NCBI RefSeq assembly: GCF_937875145.1
Contig: NZ_CALNCS010000189.1
Coordinates: 1-12,138 of the forward strand
Direction of reading: 5' to 3'
From: Alkalibaculum bacchi
GTDB taxonomy: Bacteria; Bacillota; Clostridia; Eubacteriales; Alkalibacteraceae
DNA length: 12,138 nt
In this document: piece after piece, positions 7,452-12,138 of the stretch
How the letters are laid out: each line of letters opens with the position of its first letter
Numbering within the stretch: position 1 is the stretch's first letter
Program-made: the position numbers and the translations under genes
The notes under the pieces: model-generated
Told to the model about the DNA's origin: nothing
Databases searched by the model: none
What the model saw: the letters and a program-made list of their open reading frames with translations, nothing else

Positions 7452-8171
7452 TTAAATTGCCTCTCTTTTCCTAAACCACAGGGATGTCAAAATAGTTAAT
7501 ATAATAAAAATAATAATACTAATCACAGTATCTCTTATAACCATATCTCCGTTTAGGTGAAGACTGCTTTCTGATACTGGAAGACCATTAGGTAAAATAT
7601 GAAGAACTGGAGCCATTAATGCGGATGATGTCCTATATGGAAAAAATTTCAATATTGAAGTTGTATCGAAGGATAGTACTCCAATCATTGTCATAGCTAT
7701 ATTAAAGAGAACGGCAACAAACATATTAAATTGTACCGTCAAAAACATGCTAAGTGGTATATTAAATAAGAATGTTAGTATTAATATCACTGTTGCAAGA
7801 ATATTTGATTTTAATGGGATAATTGATTCAAATATAAGACCAATACCATGAATCCCTACCATAAAGATCACACTAGAGAATACAAATAGAATACTAATAT
7901 AGAGTATTTTTCCGAACCAAACTGTACCTTTATCTTGTGGATATAAAGACACTCCTTTATAGGAAATATCCTTCTCCCTTGTAATTATCTGGGCAGAAAT
8001 AATCGCTAACATCCCTGGAAGAAACATTACATACCACCAATTATACGCTCCATTTTGACCTCCACCCCATAATGTACATAATAAAAGTGTAAACAGAGGT
8101 GTTATTATAGCAAACTTATTTACAGTTGTTCTTTTACTTTTTAAAAATTCTGCTCTAATAATATCCCTCAT
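7452..8171 (-). CDS. Lantibiotic-immunity-type ABC transporter permease, MutE/EpiE-like
   Basis: This is the first membrane subunit of the same transporter. The protein is 239 residues. It starts MRDIIRAEFLKSKRTTVNKF, followed by hydrophobic segments near 20-36, 45-64, 86-112, 122-166 (probably two helices) and 212-233. The stretch GAYNWWYVMFLPGMLAIISA is typical of the MutE/EpiE/NukE permease family. Its ATG overlaps the ATPase stop as ATGA, which implies coupled translation and stoichiometric synthesis. The reading frame is intact although the partner ATPase has lost its N-terminus. C. difficile CprB is another plausible relative. Confidence 0.88.
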   Translation of the reverse strand: MRDIIRAEFLKSKRTTVNKFAIITPLFTLLLCTLWGGGQNGAYNWWYVMFLPGMLAIISAQIITREKDISYKGVSLYPQDKGTVWFGKILYISILFVFSSVIFMVGIHGIGLIFESIIPLKSNILATVILILTFLFNIPLSMFLTVQFNMFVAVLFNIAMTMIGVLSFDTTSILKFFPYRTSSALMAPVLHILPNGLPVSESSLHLNGDMVIRDTVISIIIFIILTILTSLWFRKREAI

Positions 8172-8761
8172 TGTCTTGTACCTCTATTTCTTCGTACAAT
8201 ATCCATAAATATTTTTTCAAGATCATCCTTCTTATTTATTTTGCCTGTATGTCCAATAATGCCGTTGGATATAATTCCTATTTCATCAGCTACTTGTGCT
8301 ACTTCTGATAGAATATGACTCGATAAGATTACTGTCATTCCTTGAGGAGGAAAAGATCTAATTAACTTTCTTAATTCTTCTATGCCAATGGGATCTAATC
8401 CATTTGTAGGCTCATCTAAGATTAATAGTTTGGGTTTATTGATAATAGCAATACCAATACCTAGCCTCTGTTTCATTCCCATGGAAAAATTCTTTACTTT
8501 CTTCTTTCCTACGTTTTCAAGATCAATTATATTTAAGACTTCTTCTGCTCTAGTATCAGAGAGACCATACAATGTACAAGCAACTTTTAGGTTCTCCATA
8601 GCTGTTAAATTTGGATATACAGCGGGACTCTCAATTAATGCTCCAATATCTTTTAAATCTGCCCTACTCCATGGACGATTTTCAAATAATATTTCTCCAG
8701 AGTTTGGTGTCATAATCCCTGTTATCATTTTTAGCATAGTAGATTTTCCTGCACCATTGGG
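8168..8761 (-). pseudogene. Lantibiotic-immunity-type ABC transporter ATPase, N-terminus missing
   Basis: This was the energising subunit (MutF/NukF/CprA type). Recognisable sequence starts at PNGAGKSTMLKMITG, the second half of Walker A; four codons upstream the frame hits TAA. The usual first 35-40 residues, with the A-loop aromatic and the strand leading to LLGPNG, are absent. What follows is intact: Q-loop region IGALIESPAVYPN with E in place of Q as in this subfamily, signature FSMGMKQRLG, Walker B KLLILDEPTNGLDP and H-loop SSHILSEV. The ATG at 8737 would give 189 residues without Walker A, which could not hydrolyse ATP normally. The break coincides with the end of the recombinase-bearing element, which points to insertion at about 8761. 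A chimeric assembly is the alternative. Confidence 0.88.
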
Positions 8762-8823
8762 TGCATGTATTTATAGAAGAAAATAAAAAGTAGATATACT
8801 CCTAAGTCAAATAATCATATTAC

Positions 8824-10518
8824 CTAGCTTTGTACTGCCGTTTGTTGTTCCTGTCTTTCTTTAATAAATTCTAAAATTCGCTTGTGCTGATCTGCAAAAT
8901 TAAATTGAATAGTTATCTTTTTGTTCTCATGAATATAAATCTTATCGACTAAATCTAATAATAATCCACGATCAAGAGATTGAATGTTTTTATGTTTACA
9001 AAACCTTTTAAGATATGAATCAGTAACACCATTATTTTGTTGCTTTGTACCGATTTCTATTTCTATATTCTGAATAGTTTGTTTTAAATCTTCTACTTGA
9101 TGTTCAAATTTGGCTTTCATTCGAAAATATTCTTCTTTCGTGATATCACCAGACTTCCAATCCAAATACAAGTTATCAATAACATTAATTCTTTTTTCTA
9201 GTTCCTGTTGTTTGGCTTGTTTTGATATCTCTAGTTGCTTAGAATGAATTTCAACTACTGGATCTATATTAATTTCTTTAATAATGGAAGCCATATCCTC
9301 TACCAGAGCAATCTGCACTTGGATAGTTTGTAAAACTGCTTTTTCTAAATCTTCCATCTTAATTGAATGAATCGTACAACGTTCCTTACTTTTCAAGGCA
9401 TAGGTAGAACAAACATAATAAACATATTCTTTCACGCCAGACTTTGTTTTTTTTCGACTTGATTTCCGATTCATACTCCTACCACAATCTGAACAACGAA
9501 GAAAGCCCGAAAAAAGATAAACTCGCTTCTCTGCTGGAGCTGTTCGCGTATCTCTACGTCCTAAAATTTGAGCTTTTTCAAAGGTATCTTTATCAATAAT
9601 TGGTTCATGGGTATTTTCAACAATATACCATTCTTCTTCTGGTATACGAATCCGATCATGAACCTTATAACTGATGATGCGTTCTTTGCCTTGTACCATT
9701 GTACCAATATATATTTTATTTTTTAGAATTGTATATATTGTATTTATACTCCACAAGCCATCACTTTTGCTAAGTTGGGGTGCCTTAAATTTAGATCCTT
9801 TACTTAGTTTATATCTTGTTGGTGATAGAACTCCTAATGCATTCAAACGTTTAACGATTCCGAGCTTACTCATTCCTTCATAAACAAACCAGTGAAAAAT
9901 ATCTCGAACAACTTTTGCAGCTTCTTCATCAATGATTAAATGATTCTTATTTTCTGGATTTTTCTTATATCCATAAGGAGCAAATGCACTAATAAATTCA
10001 CCCTTTCGACGCTTCAAGTCAAAGGTTCTCCGAATATCATTGGATGTTCTAGCTGCATAACGATCGTTCATTATCCCACTAATAGGAACTTCCATCCCAT
10101 GTGTTACTTCTGGATTTAGAAAAGTATCAATCGACGGATCACCTAAACTGATAAAGCGAACACCATACAATGGAAATATTCTTTCTAAAAAATAACCTTG
10201 GTCGGAGTAATTTCTAAATGCTCTAGCAAGTGTTTTACAAATAACACAGTTAATGACACCTGCTTCCACATCTTGAATCATTCGTTGAAAAGCGACTCTT
10301 TCATAATCTGTTGTCCCAGATTGTCCATCATCTATATAGTAATCGACAATTTCATATTCTCCATCAAAAGAATTTTCCAGATAGTCCTGAATGATCTTTC
10401 GCTGATTCAAAACACTTAAACTTTCATCATTTCCGTCATCCCTAGATAAACGGATGTAGACAGCAACTTTCCATAATTTCCGATTTTGCTCGTTCTTATT
10501 TTTTCTACCTCGTGGCAT
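8824..10518 (-). CDS. Large serine recombinase (site-specific integrase, SpoIVCA/TndX type)
   Basis: This enzyme cuts and rejoins DNA at attachment sites through a serine-DNA intermediate, integrating or excising its element. The chosen start gives 564 residues, normal for the family. The resolvase domain begins KVAVYIRLSRDDG, with the catalytic serine in RLSRDD (residue 25 from this start), then YIDDGQSGTTDYERVAFQRM and KTLARAFRNYSDQGY with its conserved arginines. A recombinase domain follows (PYGYKKNPENKNHLIIDEEA onward). The zinc ribbon has CSDCG and a later C-C pair (VCSTYALKSKERC), and a coiled-coil segment rich in K, E and Q follows. The ATG at 10518 has AGGAGG four bases upstream; the upstream ATG at 10542 lacks one. 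No frame disruption is visible, so it may be active. It is co-directional with the DUF6870 gene and the truncated ATPase. Confidence 0.94.
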   Translation of the reverse strand: MPRGRKNKNEQNRKLWKVAVYIRLSRDDGNDESLSVLNQRKIIQDYLENSFDGEYEIVDYYIDDGQSGTTDYERVAFQRMIQDVEAGVINCVICKTLARAFRNYSDQGYFLERIFPLYGVRFISLGDPSIDTFLNPEVTHGMEVPISGIMNDRYAARTSNDIRRTFDLKRRKGEFISAFAPYGYKKNPENKNHLIIDEEAAKVVRDIFHWFVYEGMSKLGIVKRLNALGVLSPTRYKLSKGSKFKAPQLSKSDGLWSINTIYTILKNKIYIGTMVQGKERIISYKVHDRIRIPEEEWYIVENTHEPIIDKDTFEKAQILGRRDTRTAPAEKRVYLFSGFLRCSDCGRSMNRKSSRKKTKSGVKEYVYYVCSTYALKSKERCTIHSIKMEDLEKAVLQTIQVQIALVEDMASIIKEINIDPVVEIHSKQLEISKQAKQQELEKRINVIDNLYLDWKSGDITKEEYFRMKAKFEHQVEDLKQTIQNIEIEIGTKQQNNGVTDSYLKRFCKHKNIQSLDRGLLLDLVDKIYIHENKKITIQFNFADQHKRILEFIKERQEQQTAVQS

Positions 10519-10521
10519 GTT

Positions 10522-10527
10522 CCTCCT
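10522..10527 (-). promoter_or_regulatory. Ribosome binding site of the recombinase gene
   Basis: AGGAGG on the minus strand, four bases before the ATG at 10518. It chooses the start at MPRGRKNKN over the one eight codons upstream. Confidence 0.75.
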
Positions 10528-10548
10528 ATCCTCTATAACCACAGTTAT

Positions 10549-10577
10549 ATTATACCATCGTTTTTACAATTTGTTAG
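10549..10577 (-). promoter_or_regulatory. Possible internal promoter of the recombinase gene
   Basis: Minus strand: -10 TATAAT (10549-10554) with an extended TGG just upstream, a 17-base spacer and -35 CTAACA (10572-10577), a 4/6 match. It overlaps the stop of the DUF6870-like gene and would start transcription just before the recombinase ribosome binding site. It would let the recombinase be made without the long leader. Confidence 0.5.
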
Positions 10578-10828
10578 CGGTTACAGTTCAAAAAATATTC
10601 TTTCAAATGCGTAGATAATTCATGACCATCGCTTGAAAAGCATATACGAACAGCCAAATCACCACATGAAAAATAGTAGGGATTTTTAATGTCGTCAAGA
10701 TATTTTTTCAATCGCTCTGATACAGGTAAGTTAGTGTCAATTGAGATATGTTGAATATCTACAAGCTTTTGCCCTTCTGCTACCCTATCCTCATTACGCA
10801 ATTGTTCTAATTCCTTCAAATCAGCCAT
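10574..10828 (-). CDS. DUF6870-like small protein of integrative elements
   Basis: The protein is 84 residues from the ATG at 10828, chosen because AGGAGG lies seven bases upstream. The family is recognised by LVDIQHISIDTNLPVSERLK and NPYYFSCGDLAVRICF, near the usual form (LVDI...IDxxLPVxxR...NPYCFxCGDxxVKV). These small proteins are often found beside recombinases in Clostridial elements; their function is unknown. Charge is mixed; there is no signal peptide or membrane segment, and no helix-turn-helix is obvious. Its position just before the recombinase is one where excisionases or recombination accessory factors sit, but a role as a directionality factor is only a guess. Family assignment is from memory of the motif, not a search. 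Confidence 0.75.
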   Translation of the reverse strand: MADLKELEQLRNEDRVAEGQKLVDIQHISIDTNLPVSERLKKYLDDIKNPYYFSCGDLAVRICFSSDGHELSTHLKEYFLNCNR

Positions 10829-10835
10829 TCTATAA

Positions 10836-10841
10836 CCTCCT
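10836..10841 (-). promoter_or_regulatory. Ribosome binding site of the DUF6870-like gene
   Basis: AGGAGG on the minus strand, seven bases before the ATG at 10828. It decides against the in-frame ATG at 10855. Confidence 0.75.
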
Positions 10842-10861
10842 AAACTTTTCAACAAAACCTC

Positions 10862-11045
10862 AAAAATCAGATGGCTGCTGGTAACAGCGCCACGGGAATT
10901 TCACCCCTGCATGGTTCTCATCCAGCCCTACCCATTGTTTACGACGCTTCAAACGCTCGAACTATGGCTATAAGGGAGTATCATTATCTTGTCAATGGGT
11001 TATGACCAGCTATCCCACCACGATAGTTTTTAATATTGGCATTTA
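10862..11045 (-). other. GC-enriched leader segment with inverted repeats, possible structured RNA
   Basis: This part of the gap between the DUF6870-like gene and the HTH gene has visibly higher G+C than its surroundings and no convincing frame. Inverted repeats include ACCCATTG/CAATGGGT (10930-10937 with 10993-11000, 8 bp perfect), GGCTG/CAGCC (10873-10877 with 10923-10927), GCTG/CAGC with a GTAA loop on the plus strand (10877-10888) and CTATC/GATAG (11011-11027) around GTGGTGG. A 33-codon open stretch on the minus strand ending at 10867 (FERLKRRKQWVGLDENHAGV onward) has no start codon and is closed by TAG just upstream. It may be a decayed gene end or chance coding in a conserved RNA. No known RNA class could be assigned. 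Confidence 0.35.
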
Positions 11046-11067
11046 TCGCTCACCCTGCTATAAGAAG

Positions 11068-11148
11068 TCATTGCGTACCTATTAATTGGCTAATCATTGA
11101 CAAAACGTATCTGATTTTCGCTATATACTGCATGGTGTTATCTTCCAT
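11068..11148 (-). other. Short open frame of 26 codons, uncertain
   Basis: Minus-strand ATG at 11148 opens MEDNTMQYIAKIRYVLSMIS and ends at TGA at 11068. The composition could form one amphipathic or hydrophobic helix. No ribosome binding site is visible and the start lies inside a 6-bp hairpin (GCATGG/CCATGC, 11130-11150). It may be a relic of a longer gene or chance. Confidence 0.18.
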
Positions 11149-11194
11149 GCTTTCTTTATCAAAGAACAATTTTTGAAAGATACATAAATATCAG

Positions 11195-11245
11195 TCAGTG
11201 AAAAAAGAACTGGTTATATATTAAAATCATCATTGTCGTAAACAC
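11195..11245 (-). CDS. Possible 16-residue leader peptide
   Basis: A GTG at 11245 follows GGAAAGGGG (11251-11259) at five bases and opens a frame of 16 codons ending TGA: MFTTMMILIYNQFFFH. It starts about 20 bases after the predicted transcription start of the promoter at 11273-11301 and precedes the GC-enriched segment. Short peptides in this position can couple translation to termination or RNA folding downstream. Nothing shows it is translated. A chance frame is quite possible at this length. Confidence 0.25.
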   Translation of the reverse strand: MFTTMMILIYNQFFFH

Positions 11246-11272
11246 TATAACCCCTTTCCTTCTTTCACTATT

Positions 11273-11301
11273 ACTACAAATTAAAGTGAGTGTTTTGCCA
11301 A
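11273..11301 (-). promoter_or_regulatory. Promoter of the leader-DUF6870-recombinase transcript
   Basis: Minus strand: -35 TTGGCA (11296-11301, 5/6), 17-base spacer, -10 TGTAGT (11273-11278, 4/6). The predicted start near 11266 would give a leader of about 440 bases before the DUF6870-like gene, covering the short peptide frame and the GC-enriched segment. It lies just after the terminator of the HTH gene, as expected for a new transcription unit. Confidence 0.45.
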
Positions 11302-11318
11302 GAATAAAGAAATTGAAA

Positions 11319-11365
11319 CATAAAAAATAAGTCCGATTAACCTAAAAGGAAATCAGACTTATTTT
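11319..11365 (-). terminator. Intrinsic terminator after the sigma/HTH gene pair
   Basis: Inverted repeat AAAATAAGTCCGATT (11324-11338) and AATCAGACTTATTTT (11351-11365), 12-base loop. The single mismatch is a C-A on the plus strand but a permitted U-G pair in minus-strand RNA, so the hairpin favours minus-strand transcription. It is followed there by TTATTTTTTATG. Confidence 0.78.
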
Positions 11366-11455
11366 AATGGTAATATAGAATATACAAACAAATGACTATT
11401 TACTTTTCCATAAACATATGATTAAATATGCTTATCCTAATGAGTTCATAATGGT

Positions 11456-11507
11456 GAGTCAAGGAAAAGTAGAAAATTGGACTTTTGCTTTCCTTGACCT
11501 TGGACTC
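11456..11507 (-). repeat. Inverted repeat abutting the HTH gene stop
   Basis: GTCAAGGAAA (11458-11467) and TTTCCTTGAC (11489-11498) form a perfect 10-bp stem; a second copy of CCTTGGACTC (11498-11507) extends the symmetry with GAGTCAAGG. There is no T tract, so it is not a standard terminator. It could stabilise the mRNA end or bind a protein. Confidence 0.6.
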
Positions 11508-11764
11508 TAGGCTACTTTAAAATCTAATAATTTAGTAATCAATTTTGTTTCTAACCTACGACGCATGTACTCGTCAACAACTACATATGAATTTCCTGCC
11601 TCATCATAAATTAATCGCAATGAAAGCTTGCAAATATAAGGTTCGTAATATTTTAGAACATCGTTGATCGCATCTACATCTCCATTGGAAGCTTCCATAA
11701 TAACAGAAAAGGGTAATAATTTTTTACCAATATACACTGATTTTAATTTATTTTTCGTCATCAT
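11507..11764 (-). CDS. HTH_16-type regulator of integrative elements (Tn916 Orf8-like)
   Basis: The protein is 85 residues and looks complete. The pattern LLPFSVIMEASNGDVDAIND, VLKYYEPYICKLSLR and VDEYMRRRLETKLITKLLDF matches the helix-turn-helix conjugative transposon-like family (HTH_16), usually found next to a sigma-like gene and upstream of the integration genes. The AUG overlaps the end of the sigma-like gene by 17 bases, so the two are likely translationally coupled; the second in-frame ATG at 11761 is an alternative start. It is thought of as a companion of the sigma-like protein in controlling the element; the exact role is not established. Confidence 0.88.
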   Translation of the reverse strand: MMTKNKLKSVYIGKKLLPFSVIMEASNGDVDAINDVLKYYEPYICKLSLRLIYDEAGNSYVVVDEYMRRRLETKLITKLLDFKVA

Positions 11765-12086
11765 TATCTTTTTCCTCCAATCTTCGTTTTAACTCTTTGA
11801 GTGCAGTTGTTCTTTTGTATTGAACCGTACTTCGTACAAGATGTAAGGCTTCTGCAATTTCTTTATCAGTCATATCCAAGAAGTACGACAACAATATAAT
11901 GTCCCGCTTTTCATCAGTCAAGTTGCTTAAGGCTTCACCTAACAGCTCGTCCTTTATGCCAATGTCATATTCCAACACCTGAAACAAATCATGGTCAATC
12001 ATATAATCATCTGTTACAGATAGTTGTTTCATATCCTGTTCTGATAAATCAGAAAACGATATTTCTAGCTCTCGCTGACGCTTTAA
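11748..12086 (-). pseudogene. Sigma-70 region 4 protein of an integrative element, N-terminus missing
   Basis: The frame is open from 12086 (LKRQRELEISFSDLSEQDMK) to the stop at 11748. The region LGEALSNLTDEKRDIILLSY, FLDMTDKEIAEALHLVRSTV and QYKRTTALKELKRRL is a sigma region 4 helix-turn-helix, as in Tn916 Orf7 and many Tn1549-like elements. Relatives have roughly 40 more residues at the N-terminus, ending in a motif like ARDIYRELKRQ. Here LKRQ is preceded by TAG and then by sequence that does not match. The ATG at 12032 gives 94 residues but has only a weak CAGGAT before it. It may still be translated from there, keeping the DNA-binding region. Nonsense mutation alone is unlikely, because the upstream frame does not resemble the family either. 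Confidence 0.8.
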
Positions 12087-12138
12087 CTATAGTGGCTCAG
12101 TTGTCAAGACAAAAATCTAAGATTTTTATAATGAACTG
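12087..12138. other. Unassigned end segment with two short palindromes
   Basis: No coding homology is seen. TTGTC-AA-GACAA (near 12101-12112) is followed directly by AAAAATCT-A-AGATTTTT (near 12111-12127), then TATAATG. The sequence differs from what should precede the sigma-like gene, so it belongs to another segment, perhaps another mobile element or a regulatory region read to the right. Confidence 0.4.

Larger units (their letters stand above)
8762..12086 (-). mobile_element. Right-end portion of an integrative (conjugative or mobilisable) element
   Basis: Between the broken ATPase gene and the broken sigma-factor gene lie only genes typical of the regulatory/integration end of Firmicute integrative elements: sigma-70 region 4 protein, HTH_16 protein, DUF6870-like protein and large serine recombinase. 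The recombinase lies at the outer edge, 62 bases from the disrupted host gene, as in Tn5397/Tn4451-type elements. No conjugation or cargo genes are in the window. The left boundary is placed where ATPase homology resumes; the right boundary is only where the sigma-factor homology stops and may be an internal deletion. Confidence 0.62.

Noticed and set aside
8168..8737. A complete 189-residue ATPase starting at the ATG at 8737
   Set aside because: That start lies after Walker A, and the Walker A codons are present just upstream in frame. It is a truncated gene.
8382..8786. Plus-strand frame of 134 codons
   Set aside because: It is antisense to the ABC ATPase, whose Walker B, signature and H-loop motifs are unmistakable on the minus strand.
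9674..10419. Plus-strand frames of 69 and 73 codons
   Set aside because: They are shadows of the recombinase gene.
10862..11100. Group I or group II intron, or a known riboswitch, in the GC-rich leader
   Set aside because: I found no domain V hairpin of a group II intron, no P7 core of a group I intron and no block of a known riboswitch class.
1..12138. tRNA, rRNA or CRISPR array
   Set aside because: No cloverleaf, ribosomal core sequence or regularly spaced direct repeats were seen.

Overview
The window is a low-GC (roughly one third G+C) stretch in which every credible gene lies on the minus strand. Gene content (acetoin-type sigma-54 activator, Cache chemoreceptor behind a cyclic-di-GMP riboswitch, lantibiotic-immunity-type ABC transporter with its own two-component system, SpoIVCA-type serine recombinase, Tn916/Tn1549-like regulatory genes) points to an anaerobic Firmicute of the class Clostridia. 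The genus cannot be named from the sequence. The first 21 bases are Illumina adapter, so the window starts at the raw end of a draft contig.

Layout, left to right; transcription runs right to left. 22-1192: a sigma-54-dependent activator of the AcoR type (GAF, PAS, start of AAA+), cut by the contig end just before the expected GAFTGA loop. 1193-1489: its promoter and a long hairpin that probably ends the next transcript. 1490-3481: a methyl-accepting chemotaxis protein. 3501-3698: its leader, with a sigma-A promoter, a cyclic-di-GMP-I riboswitch aptamer and an intrinsic terminator before the start codon. 3862-4379: a methylated-DNA-protein-cysteine methyltransferase broken by a frameshift just before the MSAQAVGGAVG segment. 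4598-8761: an operon of ABC ATPase, MutE/EpiE-type permease, MutG-type permease, OmpR-type response regulator and histidine kinase, tightly spaced and ending in a terminator. Its ATPase has lost everything upstream of the Walker A motif.

8762-12086 looks like the right end of an integrative element. Reading with transcription, it holds a sigma-70 region 4 protein lacking its N-terminus, an overlapping HTH_16-type protein, a terminator, then a promoter, a possible 16-residue leader peptide, a GC-enriched segment with several inverted repeats, a DUF6870-like small protein and a large serine recombinase. The recombinase ends 62 bases before the point where homology to the ABC ATPase begins. The simplest reading is that the element integrated into the ATPase gene, separated its first about 40 codons and probably inactivated the transporter, while leaving the permeases and two-component system intact. 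The last 52 bases carry two short palindromes and no recognisable gene.

The chemoreceptor unit ties chemotaxis to the cyclic-di-GMP level. The transporter/two-component operon would normally sense and expel or resist a lantibiotic or similar cationic peptide. The part with most room for something new is the leader of the DUF6870-recombinase operon (10862-11301), whose promoter, short peptide and structured segment suggest post-initiation control of the recombinase.
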